Below are positions 41,322 through 48,692 of a stretch of 50,700 bases of DNA, piece by piece. The position numbers and the translations under genes were made by a program. Source of the stretch: Mycolicibacterium tusciae (lineage in GTDB: Bacteria > Actinomycetota > Actinomycetes > Mycobacteriales > Mycobacteriaceae); contig NZ_MVIM01000024.1 in NCBI RefSeq assembly GCF_002086795.1, positions 1-50,700 of the forward strand, written 5' to 3'. The notes below the pieces were generated by a model, which worked only from the letters and a program-made list of their open reading frames with translations, was not told where the DNA came from and did no database searches. The number at the start of each line of letters is the position of its first letter. Position 1 is the first letter of the stretch.

Positions 41322-42215
41322 ATGAGGCGGGTCGGCGTGGTCGGTTTGGGCGGTATGGGCTCCGCCCTGGCAGCGTCACTTCTCGCGACGGACCATTCGG
41401 TAGTTTGTTTCGACATTCGGCCCGACGTGTTACGCCCAGTTGTAGAGCTAGGCGCCCAGTCAGCTGGGGACGCGCGTGAGCTGGCCGGCGCATGTGACGT
41501 CGTTTTGACGGTCCTGCCGGGGCCGACTCAGGTGCTGGAGGTCGCGCTCGGGTCGGAGCGAGGTGTGCTGGCCGGCCTTCCCGAAGGGGCCGCCCTGCTG
41601 GATATGTCGACGTGTAACCCCGAGGTTGCAGCGGTCATCGGGCAGGCCTACGACGCGGTTGGGAGGCGCTTCGTCGATTGCCCCGTTAGCCGAAAGGCGC
41701 CGGACCTGACCGTTCTGGTCGGAGGGCCGCGCGGGGTGCTCGGCCCTGATGCCGATGTCCTTGCCGCCGTGGCCCGCACCTTGGTGTACTGCGGCCAACG
41801 AGGTGCGGGCTACGCCACCAAGCTCCTCAACCAGCATGTCAAGTACAGTTGGTACCTCGCCTCTGCGGAAGCGCTTTTAATTGCTGAGGCGATGGGGTTG
41901 AAGGCCAGCGAGGTTGCCGAAGCGATCGCGGAGTGCAGCGGGGGGGACTCGGGTCTCACTACGGCGGCAGCGTATTTCCGTCACGACACTGAGTTCGTTC
42001 GTAGCCGCGCACCCGCTAGCACCATCGAAAAAGACTCCGCGCTGGTGGAGAGAATGGCGACGAACGCCGGTATCCGCAGTAGAACGCTTGCGGTCGTCGT
42101 CGACTTCTTCCAAAGCGTTGCGGCCTCGGAGTTTCGCGACCGTGCCTACCCCGAGAGCACAAAACTTCTTAAACGAATCCGGTCGATGCCTCCGAAGTCG
42201 ACCTCCACGCCGTGA
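41322..42215 (+). CDS. Beta-hydroxyacid-dehydrogenase-like (6PGDH/HIBADH family) protein
   Basis: A 297-residue NAD(P)-binding protein: GLGGMG (8-13), the substrate strand CDVVLTVLPGP (58-68) and catalytic Lys167 with Asn170 in ATKLLNQHVK. The family usually has DAPVSGG for substrate carboxylate binding; here it reads DCPVSRKAPD (119-128), so the Gly-Gly pair is replaced by Arg-Lys. This suggests a changed substrate. The frame is open upstream to 41262, but ATG 41322 starts exactly at the MRRVGVVGLG strand. Likely oxidises a hydroxy acid or reduces an aldehyde-acid (inference). Confidence 0.78.
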   Translation: MRRVGVVGLGGMGSALAASLLATDHSVVCFDIRPDVLRPVVELGAQSAGDARELAGACDVVLTVLPGPTQVLEVALGSERGVLAGLPEGAALLDMSTCNPEVAAVIGQAYDAVGRRFVDCPVSRKAPDLTVLVGGPRGVLGPDADVLAAVARTLVYCGQRGAGYATKLLNQHVKYSWYLASAEALLIAEAMGLKASEVAEAIAECSGGDSGLTTAAAYFRHDTEFVRSRAPASTIEKDSALVERMATNAGIRSRTLAVVVDFFQSVAASEFRDRAYPESTKLLKRIRSMPPKSTSTP

Positions 42216-42256
42216 CATAAAGGCGCTCACGCTGTATAGCTAGCTGAATTGCAAAT

Positions 42257-42271
42257 CGCCGAATATCGGCG
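42257..42271. promoter_or_regulatory. 15-bp palindrome CGCCGA-ATA-TCGGCG
   Basis: Perfect 6-bp arms with a 3-bp centre, between the hydroxyacid-dehydrogenase-like gene and the MarR gene. No T-run follows, so an operator is more likely than an intrinsic terminator. Confidence 0.35.
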
Positions 42272-42302
42272 AACGTATAGAAAGACCACTGGCCGTTTGC
42301 CG

Positions 42303-42321
42303 GTATGATCATGATCAATAC
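42303..42321. promoter_or_regulatory. MarR-type operator before the second MarR gene
   Basis: GTATGATCATGATCAATAC is a near-perfect inverted repeat (outer GTAT/ATAC, inner TGATCA-like arms) about 45 bp before the MarR-type start. Length and placement are those of an autorepressor site. Confidence 0.5.
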
Positions 42322-42365
42322 GCCGGAGATGTGCCAAACCGCTGATCAACGTTGCGAGGGACGTC

Positions 42366-42884
42366 ATGACTACCGAGAAGTTGACGATGGCCCAACAGGT
42401 CGCGGCCAAGACCCGCGAAGCGGGACCCGATCACGATCCTTCGTCATTGGCGCTCCCGCTTGCGCTCTACCGTGCCGTGACGGCGTTCGGCCGGGTAGCC
42501 GTCGATGAGCTTGCGCCTGTTGACCTTTCGATGAGCCAATTCAATGTTCTCACCGTCCTCAAGCGGGCCGACGGGCCGATTACGATGGGCGCACTGGCCG
42601 ATTCGATTTCTGTACGCCAAGCCAGCCTGACGAGCGTGGTGGACAGCCTGACCAAGGCTGGGTTGGTCACGCGCAAGATGAATCCCCGCGATCGGCGCTC
42701 GGTAGTGGTCGCGATTTCGAAGAAGGGGGATCAGTTCATGACCGAGTTTCTGCCCGGTCATTACGACTTCCTCGAGGGACTCTTTGCCGGTATCAACCCG
42801 CGACACAGGCAGCAGCTCCTCGCACGACTGAACGAACTTATAGATTGCTTGGAGAGTTATCCGACCGGCCAGCGCACCTCCTGA
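42366..42884 (+). CDS. MarR-type transcriptional regulator
   Basis: A 172-residue MarR protein: LSMSQFNVLTVLKRADGPIT leads into the helix-turn-helix MGALADSISVRQASLTSVVD, followed by LTKAGLVTRKMNPRDRRSVV with the DRR wing motif typical of MarR, and the C-terminal dimer helices. GAGGGA upstream supports the ATG. It may control the neighbouring oxygenase blocks in response to an aromatic ligand; the palindrome upstream suggests self-control. Confidence 0.87.
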   Translation: MTTEKLTMAQQVAAKTREAGPDHDPSSLALPLALYRAVTAFGRVAVDELAPVDLSMSQFNVLTVLKRADGPITMGALADSISVRQASLTSVVDSLTKAGLVTRKMNPRDRRSVVVAISKKGDQFMTEFLPGHYDFLEGLFAGINPRHRQQLLARLNELIDCLESYPTGQRTS

Positions 42885-42940
42885 TCGGTAGCCGGATAAA
42901 AGATTGTGACCGCCGATATGGATTGGGCCCCATCCTCGAA

Positions 42941-43003
42941 CTGACCGGGCGATGCTACGACTTCTACAACGTTGAGCGCCTTCACAACTACCTCGGTACT
43001 TAG
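42941..43003 (+). mobile_element. Remnant of an IS3/IS481-type transposase C-terminus
   Basis: Only about 20 codons are readable: LTGRCYDFYNVERLHNYLGT then a stop. The FYN-x-x-R-x-H-x-x-LG pattern is the well-known end of DDE transposases of these families. No upstream part, inverted repeats or target duplications are seen, so this is a fossil. The rest of 42885-43322 shows no gene; AT-rich sequence near 43298-43330 (TTTACACAGAAG, ATTTCTATCTTGCAG) resembles the region at 48427-48451 and may hold the promoter for the next operon. Confidence 0.5.
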
Positions 43004-43322
43004 CTATGGAGTTTCGGAGCGCGCTCTGACGCCCGCTTGGCAGTCCTCGCCTCGCATACCTACGGCTCGAAATGGCCCGTCAGATCGGCTGCACTCAGGT
43101 AATGAGCACTCCCGAGAAGAAGATTCGCTCGGCGGCTAGGTTGCGTCCTCCTACGTGTCACGTGGGAGTTCCAGTGTGGCGTTCAGCGTTGGTCGCAACG
43201 TGTCGAATGACATTGTGACACAGGGGAATTGTTGACACGACCGCGGCACGACCGCAGCGAAGCCGCACCGCTGCGCCGGCTTCTCTGACAAGCCCATTTA
43301 CACAGAAGCCTAAATTTCTATC

Positions 43323-44285
43323 TTGCAGATATTCGGAAGCTGTGGTAAAACGTTGTTACCGAACTTGCTGAGAGGACGTCCGAGGTTGCTCAAAGACACT
43401 TCGATTTGTGTGAGCTTGCTTGGGGCGGAGACACGCTTCGTGTATGTCGATGGCATCCGAACTAGGACAATTCAGGCGGGCGAAGGTCCGGACCTGATTC
43501 TCTTGCACGGGGGAGGTGGTCACGCCGAAGCCTTCGCACGCAACGTGTCGACGCTGTCGCGTCATTTCCGGGTGCATGCGCTGGATCTGTTGGGTCACGG
43601 TCTCACCGGTCCTTGCGATGTCGCCCCGGGGCGAAAGGACTATGTCAGTCACCTTCTCGGATACATGGACCAGGAAGGTATCGATCGAGCCCACTTGTTG
43701 GGCGAGTCGTTGGGAGGTTGGATCGCAGCGTGGACTGCGCTGGAACATCGCGACCGTGTCGACCGGTTGATCTACGTGTGCGGCGCGCGGTTGACACTGC
43801 AGGTCGGCGCCGATGCCGAGGCTCGCACCGCTGCCGGGCGCGCAGAGCTTGCCCGACTCACCCAGCAATTCCTGGCTGACCCCAGTCCGGCGAATGTACG
43901 GGAGAGAATGGCCTGGCTTTTCCACCAGCCGGACCGCGATCTGACCGATGAACTGGTGGCGCTGCGGTGGGCGCTCTACGAGACCGAAGAATCGCGGTCG
44001 GCGATGACCAATGCGACGGCGCCGCCATCAGCGGCCACTGCGCAGGACAATCTCACGGCTGAGCGGCTGGCTAGCTTGAGCACGCCCACGCTAGTTCTGT
44101 GGACGAGTCACAATCCCTCGGCGACTGTGGATTTCGGCCGGCGCGCAGCCGAGCTGATTCCCGATGCCGAATTCGCATTGATGGAGGACTGTGGCCATTG
44201 GCCGCAATGGGAACGGCCGGAGGAGTTCAACCAGATCATCACCGACTACCTCAACGGTGATCGCGCATCCCGAGGGCAAGGTTGA
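43323..44285 (+). CDS. Alpha/beta hydrolase, MhpC/BphD-like ring-fission hydrolase
   Basis: A 320-residue alpha/beta hydrolase: HGGGGHAEA (62-70) supplies the oxyanion hole, Ser129 lies in GESLGG, and the last His is in DCGHWPQWERPEEFN. Where BphD/MhpC have WGRDD with the catalytic Asp, it reads LWTSHNPSATVDFG, so the acid is Asn/His or moved to the Asp of VDFG. It would hydrolyse the meta-cleavage product of an extradiol dioxygenase, in line with the RHO, LigB-type and BphC-type genes nearby. The TTG at 43323 gives an N-terminus longer than usual; GTG at 43410 would give 291 residues. Its stop shares a base with the next ATG. Confidence 0.78.
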   Translation: MQIFGSCGKTLLPNLLRGRPRLLKDTSICVSLLGAETRFVYVDGIRTRTIQAGEGPDLILLHGGGGHAEAFARNVSTLSRHFRVHALDLLGHGLTGPCDVAPGRKDYVSHLLGYMDQEGIDRAHLLGESLGGWIAAWTALEHRDRVDRLIYVCGARLTLQVGADAEARTAAGRAELARLTQQFLADPSPANVRERMAWLFHQPDRDLTDELVALRWALYETEESRSAMTNATAPPSAATAQDNLTAERLASLSTPTLVLWTSHNPSATVDFGRRAAELIPDAEFALMEDCGHWPQWERPEEFNQIITDYLNGDRASRGQG

Positions 44286-45601
44286 TGGAGACGATCTCTT
44301 CCATAACAGGCTCGGCGGGGCTCGTCGACTCCTCGGCCTTCTACGACGAGGCGGTGTACCAGCGGGAACTCGAAGTCATCTTCAAGCGTTCGTGGCTGTT
44401 CGTCGGCCATGAGTCCATGATCCCCAGGCCCGGTGATTTCCGCACGACCTATATGGGCGACGATGCGGTGATCGTCTGCAGGGATAAGGAATCCGGTGTT
44501 CGTGTGCTGCTGAACAAGTGTCGGCACCGGGGCAATAAAGTCTGTCAGTTCGACAAGGGAAATGCCAACATCTTTCGCTGTAGCTACCACGGCTGGAGTT
44601 ACGACACCGCCGGGCAGTTGCGCGGTGTTCCGCTGGCCGAAAGCGCCTATGGACCGCAGTTCGACAAGTCCAGTATGGGTCTGGTTTCGCCGCGGGTGGC
44701 TACCTACAAAGGACTTATCTTTGCGTGCTGGGATCAGTCGGCGCCGCCGCTGACCGAATATCTGGGTGAGGGCCTGCTGTGGTACCTCGACAACTTCCTA
44801 CTCGACAGCGACCCCAACGGCCTGCAGGTCGTTCCCGGCCTGCACCGCTATCTCATGCCCGTCAACTGGAAGTTGTTGGCCGAGAACTTCGGCGGCGACC
44901 AGTACCATTTTGCGGCCACTCATGGATCGGTCGCCGCACTGTCGAAAGCGGGGCGGACTGCCCGCATTGACTTCTCGATTGACGAGGGTCAGCACTACAG
45001 CGTGGTTCTCGATGGCGGCGCACCCCATGGGTTGCTACAACTCGCAGTCGGCAAGAATTTTTATCAAGACGATCTCGCCCAGGCCGAGACGCTCGGTGCC
45101 GAAGCGGTCGACTGGCTAACCGAGCGGCAGCGTCTGCAAGACGAGCGGTTGGCGGCATACTCCGTGCAGCCCTACAGCTTTCATGTGGCCAATATCTTCC
45201 CGAACTTCAGCATGATTGGCATGGGCACGGCCTTCTATGGCCGGGGTTTCATCATGTGGCAGCCTCGGGGACCGCGGTTGACCGAGGTTTGGGAGTGGTG
45301 TTTGGTGGAAAGCTCCGCGCCCCGCTCGGTCAAGGAACGCATGGTCTTCGTCTTGAGCCAGCGGCAGTCGGCGGCCGGCCTCGTGACGCCCGATGATCAC
45401 GAAAACTTCGAACGGCTGTCCGACGCCCTTGAGACGGGAATCGCCCGGGAGGTGCCGTTCAACTACTCACTTGGCGAGGACGTCGAACCGGTGGAGTCGC
45501 TGATCGCGGAGTTACCCGGCAATGTCAGGCCACAGGTCAGCGAAACCTACCAGCGTGAGTTCTACCGGCACTGGAACCAAACCATGACGGAGCCGGCGTA
45601 G
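44285..45601 (+). CDS. Ring-hydroxylating dioxygenase alpha subunit
   Basis: A 438-residue alpha subunit. Rieske ligands Cys79, His81 (CRHRG), Cys99, His102 (CSYHGW); iron site Asp205-x2-His208-x4-His213 (GDQYHFAATH) and VTPDDHENFE near the C-terminus. The VHNYKG/VATYKGLIFACWD stretch is shared with the alpha at 38722, so these two belong to one subgroup, distinct from NidA and the alpha at 31231. ATG at 44285 overlaps the hydrolase stop by one base. The neighbouring Pht4-like and decarboxylase-like genes suggest an aromatic carboxylate substrate. Confidence 0.85.
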   Translation: METISSITGSAGLVDSSAFYDEAVYQRELEVIFKRSWLFVGHESMIPRPGDFRTTYMGDDAVIVCRDKESGVRVLLNKCRHRGNKVCQFDKGNANIFRCSYHGWSYDTAGQLRGVPLAESAYGPQFDKSSMGLVSPRVATYKGLIFACWDQSAPPLTEYLGEGLLWYLDNFLLDSDPNGLQVVPGLHRYLMPVNWKLLAENFGGDQYHFAATHGSVAALSKAGRTARIDFSIDEGQHYSVVLDGGAPHGLLQLAVGKNFYQDDLAQAETLGAEAVDWLTERQRLQDERLAAYSVQPYSFHVANIFPNFSMIGMGTAFYGRGFIMWQPRGPRLTEVWEWCLVESSAPRSVKERMVFVLSQRQSAAGLVTPDDHENFERLSDALETGIAREVPFNYSLGEDVEPVESLIAELPGNVRPQVSETYQREFYRHWNQTMTEPA

Positions 45602-45603
45602 CC

Positions 45604-46116
45604 ATGGAGACCAGCCAGTTGGACGTGGAACTGCGGCTGCGAATACATGAATTCTATGCCCGGGAGACCATGCTTCTCGACGATGGGCGGCTGGACGAGT
45701 GGCTGCGCTTATTGGCACCGGATGTCAGATACACGATGCCATTCCCAGAGTCCAGCACGCATCCGCTCGGCGATGATGACGACCTACCGCCGTTTCTGCT
45801 GTTCAACGACGACTATGAATCGTTGAAGCTCAGAATTGCCCGTCTGGCTACCGGGCTCGCCCCGGGAGAAACTCCGCGTACGATCACCCAGCGCATAGTC
45901 AGCGACATCCTGGTCACCGATGTGTCCGATCAAGAGCTCAGCGTCCGATCCAGCGTATTGGTGTTCCTCGTACGCCATGAACGCCACGAGAACTTCTTTA
46001 TCGGCAAACGACAAGACGTGCTACGCCGGGACGAAGACTCGGGCCTGCTTCTGGCCGCCCGGGCCATCACTCTGGCTCATAGCGTTCTTCCACGAGCGAT
46101 TTCGATCTTCTTCTAA
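45604..46116 (+). CDS. Ring-hydroxylating dioxygenase beta subunit
   Basis: A 170-residue small subunit: HEFYARETMLLDDGRLDEWL, LLAPDVRYTMPFPESS, FNDDYESLKLRIARLATGLA, TITQRIVSDILVTDV and the C-terminal ITLAHSVLPRAISIFF. It follows the alpha gene after 2 bp and is part of the same operon. Confidence 0.85.
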   Translation: METSQLDVELRLRIHEFYARETMLLDDGRLDEWLRLLAPDVRYTMPFPESSTHPLGDDDDLPPFLLFNDDYESLKLRIARLATGLAPGETPRTITQRIVSDILVTDVSDQELSVRSSVLVFLVRHERHENFFIGKRQDVLRRDEDSGLLLAARAITLAHSVLPRAISIFF

Positions 46117-46147
46117 AGCCCAGCAATAGCCCTCAGATAGGTCGCAC

Positions 46148-47377
46148 ATGACAGATGTCGCTTCACGCGAACTCGGCCTCGGATTTCTCGGAATCGGTCA
46201 GGCTGTCGCCAGAATTTTCCAGCAGTACCCGGACATGTCGACACTGCCGTATCGGGTTGTGGCGGCAGCAGATACCCGGCCACACTCGCTCGCCCGCTTC
46301 GCGAGCGAGTTCTCGGGCCAGACCTACACGAACGCAGAGCAGCTGTGCGCGGATCCAAGCGTGGACGTCGTCTACATCGCTACCCCTCCCGAGCTGCACC
46401 GGGAGCATGCGCTAATGGCTGCACATTACAGAAAACACATGATCGTCGAAAAGCCGTTGGCCATGTCGATCGACGATTGCACCGCAATGGTTGAGGCGGC
46501 CCACGCGGCGGGCGTACAGCTGATGGCCGGCCACACACACAGCTTTGACGCGCCGGTGCGAGCGATGGCCGAACTCGTAGGCAGTGGCGATCTCGGCGAG
46601 TTGCTCATGGTCAACACCTGGAACTTCAATGACTTCAACCGGCGACCGTGGCCGACTTCGGAATTGCGCTCGACCAGCGGGCCAGTTCTCAACCAGGGAC
46701 CCCACCAGGTCGATATCGTGCGGCAAATAGTCGGCGGTCTGGCCAGAACAGTACGCGCGTCGACAATATGGGACGACGTCCGGGAATGCGTCGGGGGATA
46801 CACCTGTCACCTTGGATTCAAATCAGGAGCTTCGGCCACGCTCGTCTATGACGGCCGAGCCTTCTTCGATGTCGCGGAGTTGCACTCGTGGGTGGCAGAA
46901 GACGGCGGCCGCCGCAGCCCCCAAGCGAACCAGCTGGTGGCCAGCAACTTCGCTCAGCTCAGTCAGGACCCCGACCGACTCGAAGTCGCACTGGAAGCTC
47001 AAAAGGAACAGGGCCGCTACGGTGCTGCGACGACGACCGAAGAATCTCAGGAACTTTGGGGTTACTCCGCCCCGGGAGAGATCGTCCACCACCCCTACTT
47101 CGGCCTGACCGTGGTGTCCTGCGAACGCGGCGCGATCAGGCAGTCGCCCGACGGCCTGGTGGTGTACGGGCAAGACGGACTGCAGGAAATACCGGTCGCG
47201 CGCACGATGCGGGGCAGGGCCGCGGAGTTGGCTGAACTACATCGTGCGATCACTCAGGACCGCCCTGTTCAGCACGACGGTCGCTGGGGGCGCGCCACGC
47301 TCGAAGTATGTTTCGCCATCCTGCAATCGGCCTACGAAGAACGTGAAGTCGTTCTCTCCCACCAGGTAGCGCTGTGA
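46148..47377 (+). CDS. Gfo/Idh/MocA dehydrogenase, Pht4-like (dihydrodiol-carboxylate dehydrogenase)
   Basis: A 409-residue oxidoreductase: N-terminal Rossmann LGLGFLGIGQAVARIF (9-24), the family signature Glu101-Lys102-Pro103 (VEKPLAM), and GHTHSFDAPVRAMAELV and NQGPHQVDIVRQIVGG, which strongly recall Pht4, the cis-4,5-dihydrodiol phthalate dehydrogenase of proteobacterial phthalate pathways. It would oxidise a carboxylated cis-dihydrodiol to the dihydroxy acid with NAD. Its place right after an RHO pair fits. ATG at 46148; the 31-bp gap upstream has no promoter. Confidence 0.82.
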   Translation: MTDVASRELGLGFLGIGQAVARIFQQYPDMSTLPYRVVAAADTRPHSLARFASEFSGQTYTNAEQLCADPSVDVVYIATPPELHREHALMAAHYRKHMIVEKPLAMSIDDCTAMVEAAHAAGVQLMAGHTHSFDAPVRAMAELVGSGDLGELLMVNTWNFNDFNRRPWPTSELRSTSGPVLNQGPHQVDIVRQIVGGLARTVRASTIWDDVRECVGGYTCHLGFKSGASATLVYDGRAFFDVAELHSWVAEDGGRRSPQANQLVASNFAQLSQDPDRLEVALEAQKEQGRYGAATTTEESQELWGYSAPGEIVHHPYFGLTVVSCERGAIRQSPDGLVVYGQDGLQEIPVARTMRGRAAELAELHRAITQDRPVQHDGRWGRATLEVCFAILQSAYEEREVVLSHQVAL

Positions 47378-47396
47378 CTCCAGAGGAGGAGGAATC

Positions 47397-48353
47397 GTGG
47401 GTGAGATTGTAGCGGGCTACGCGTCGTCCCATGCCTTCACTTTCATCCCGCCGAGCAGGTGGGAACTCTTCCGCACAAAGAACAGGAAGAACTACACATT
47501 GCGACGCGGTAAGAACGCACCTTGCCCGCCAAAGACAGACGAAGAACCATTCGACGCCGCCGCGGCGCGCTACACGCATATTGAAAACGGGCTTCAACGG
47601 CTGCGGGACAGCATTAGACGCGACCGACTCGATTGCCTGATCATCATCGGCGATGACCAAAACGAGAACTTCGACGGTTCTGCACTGCCCCAGATAGCCA
47701 TCCACACAGGAGCGGGGTTCGAAGTGTCCGACCGCTTCTTGCCCGCCGCGCGGTTCTGGAAAAGCTCGCCCGAGCTCAGTAAGGACTTGAGTGAGCACAC
47801 CGTCGAGGCGGGGTTCGACGTCGCCACCGTCGTCGATTTCCGTGAGACAACCTTGCACTCACACGCCCATGGCGAGATTGTGGCCAACATTCTCGGAGAC
47901 CACGAAGTCCCAGTGGTGTTGGTCTTCCTCAATGCCGTTCATGTGCCGTCGTTGTCGCCTAAGCGGTGCTTCGCGCTCGGATGTGCGATTGGCGACGCCG
48001 TGCGGTCACGGCGCCCCGCAGGCGAGAGGATAGGTGTCTACGCGTCCGGTGGGCTCTCACACTTCACGGCCGGCTTTCCGTGGGCTGCCTACCACGGGCC
48101 GCGTGTCCACGGCTCAATCGACGACGAGTTCGATCGCCGCACTCTGAAGGTCCTCGCCGCCGGAAACGGCTACGAGCTGAGCAAGCTGACCAGTGAAGAC
48201 TTGCTCAACTCTGGCAACATCGAGCTGAGATCTTGGATATGTGCTGTCGGTGCCGTCGGCGGCAACACTCCATGGGCCAGCGTCTACGAGCCGATCCCCC
48301 GCGCGCTAATGGGAATGGCCGTCGCTTGGACGCACCCCGAGATCCCTAATTAG
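47397..48353 (+). CDS. LigB-type (class III) extradiol ring-cleavage dioxygenase
   Basis: A 318-residue enzyme of the LigB superfamily. Iron ligands fit His12 (SSHAF), His61 (YTHIEN) and Glu244 (IDDEFD), the same spacing as His12, His61 and Glu242 in LigB; His222 in GGLSHFTAGF is the conserved acid/base His. It opens a catechol-type ring between a hydroxylated and adjacent carbon. Class III enzymes act on protocatechuate, gallate or other polar catechols; no LigA-like small subunit is seen. GAGGAGGAGG at 47383-47392 is a strong ribosome site for the GTG at 47397. Confidence 0.83.
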   Translation: MGEIVAGYASSHAFTFIPPSRWELFRTKNRKNYTLRRGKNAPCPPKTDEEPFDAAAARYTHIENGLQRLRDSIRRDRLDCLIIIGDDQNENFDGSALPQIAIHTGAGFEVSDRFLPAARFWKSSPELSKDLSEHTVEAGFDVATVVDFRETTLHSHAHGEIVANILGDHEVPVVLVFLNAVHVPSLSPKRCFALGCAIGDAVRSRRPAGERIGVYASGGLSHFTAGFPWAAYHGPRVHGSIDDEFDRRTLKVLAAGNGYELSKLTSEDLLNSGNIELRSWICAVGAVGGNTPWASVYEPIPRALMGMAVAWTHPEIPN

Positions 48354-48391
48354 GGCATCGCGTCAGGCACGCGGGCGCACGGTTTTGCCGG

Positions 48392-48420
48392 TTGACCCGA
48401 CTGCGTCGCCACCATACTCT
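48392..48420 (+). promoter_or_regulatory. Sigma-70-type promoter before the aldolase/decarboxylase
   Basis: TTGACC (48392-48397), 17-bp spacer, TACTCT (48415-48420). It lies in the gap after the LigB-type gene and would start transcription near 48427, inside the following inverted repeat. Confidence 0.45.
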
Positions 48421-48451
48421 CTGTCTTACAGAAAAGATTTCTATCCTCCAG
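48421..48451. promoter_or_regulatory. Operator-like inverted repeat
   Basis: CTGTCTTACAGAAA and TTTCTATCCTCCAG flank AGA; the arms AGAAA/TTTCT and CTG/CAG are complementary. The position directly after the -10 box is the same as for the elements at 2623 and 27256, and ATTTCTATC also occurs at 43315. May be a divergent member of the same operator family. Confidence 0.35.
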
Positions 48452-48581
48452 TGGATCTATCGGTCGATGAATCGAATCTAGTCACGGAACGGAAGTAATT
48501 GGCCCGTGGCGGAGGTGCAGCTTCAGCCTGGGGCCTCCAGAGGCCAATCACACAGAGACCGATAAGAAGGAGGCGATACGG

Positions 48582-48692
48582 ATGGCCATTTGCACTGCCA
48601 GCAGCGCCCATCGCAGTTCGTACCAGGCGCCCGCGAACTTGGGCATCGCCGCCAAGGGCGGCGTCGACACCGACAGCCGAGGTTCGCGATGA
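48582..48692 (+). CDS. 36-residue leader ORF coupled to the aldolase gene
   Basis: ATG at 48582 is preceded by an almost ideal AAGAAGGAGG (48564-48573) with 8-base spacing, while the aldolase start at 48689 has no ribosome site of its own. The ORF ends with TGA at 48690-48692, overlapping the aldolase start as ATGA. The peptide (MAICTASSAHRSSYQAPANL then 16 more residues) has no known domain. It probably exists to load ribosomes onto the aldolase gene; it could also be a regulatory leader peptide. Confidence 0.55.
   Translation: MAICTASSAHRSSYQAPANLGIAAKGGVDTDSRGSR

Noticed and set aside
42257..42271. CGCCGA-ATA-TCGGCG as an intrinsic terminator
   Set aside because: No T-run follows; kept only as a possible operator.
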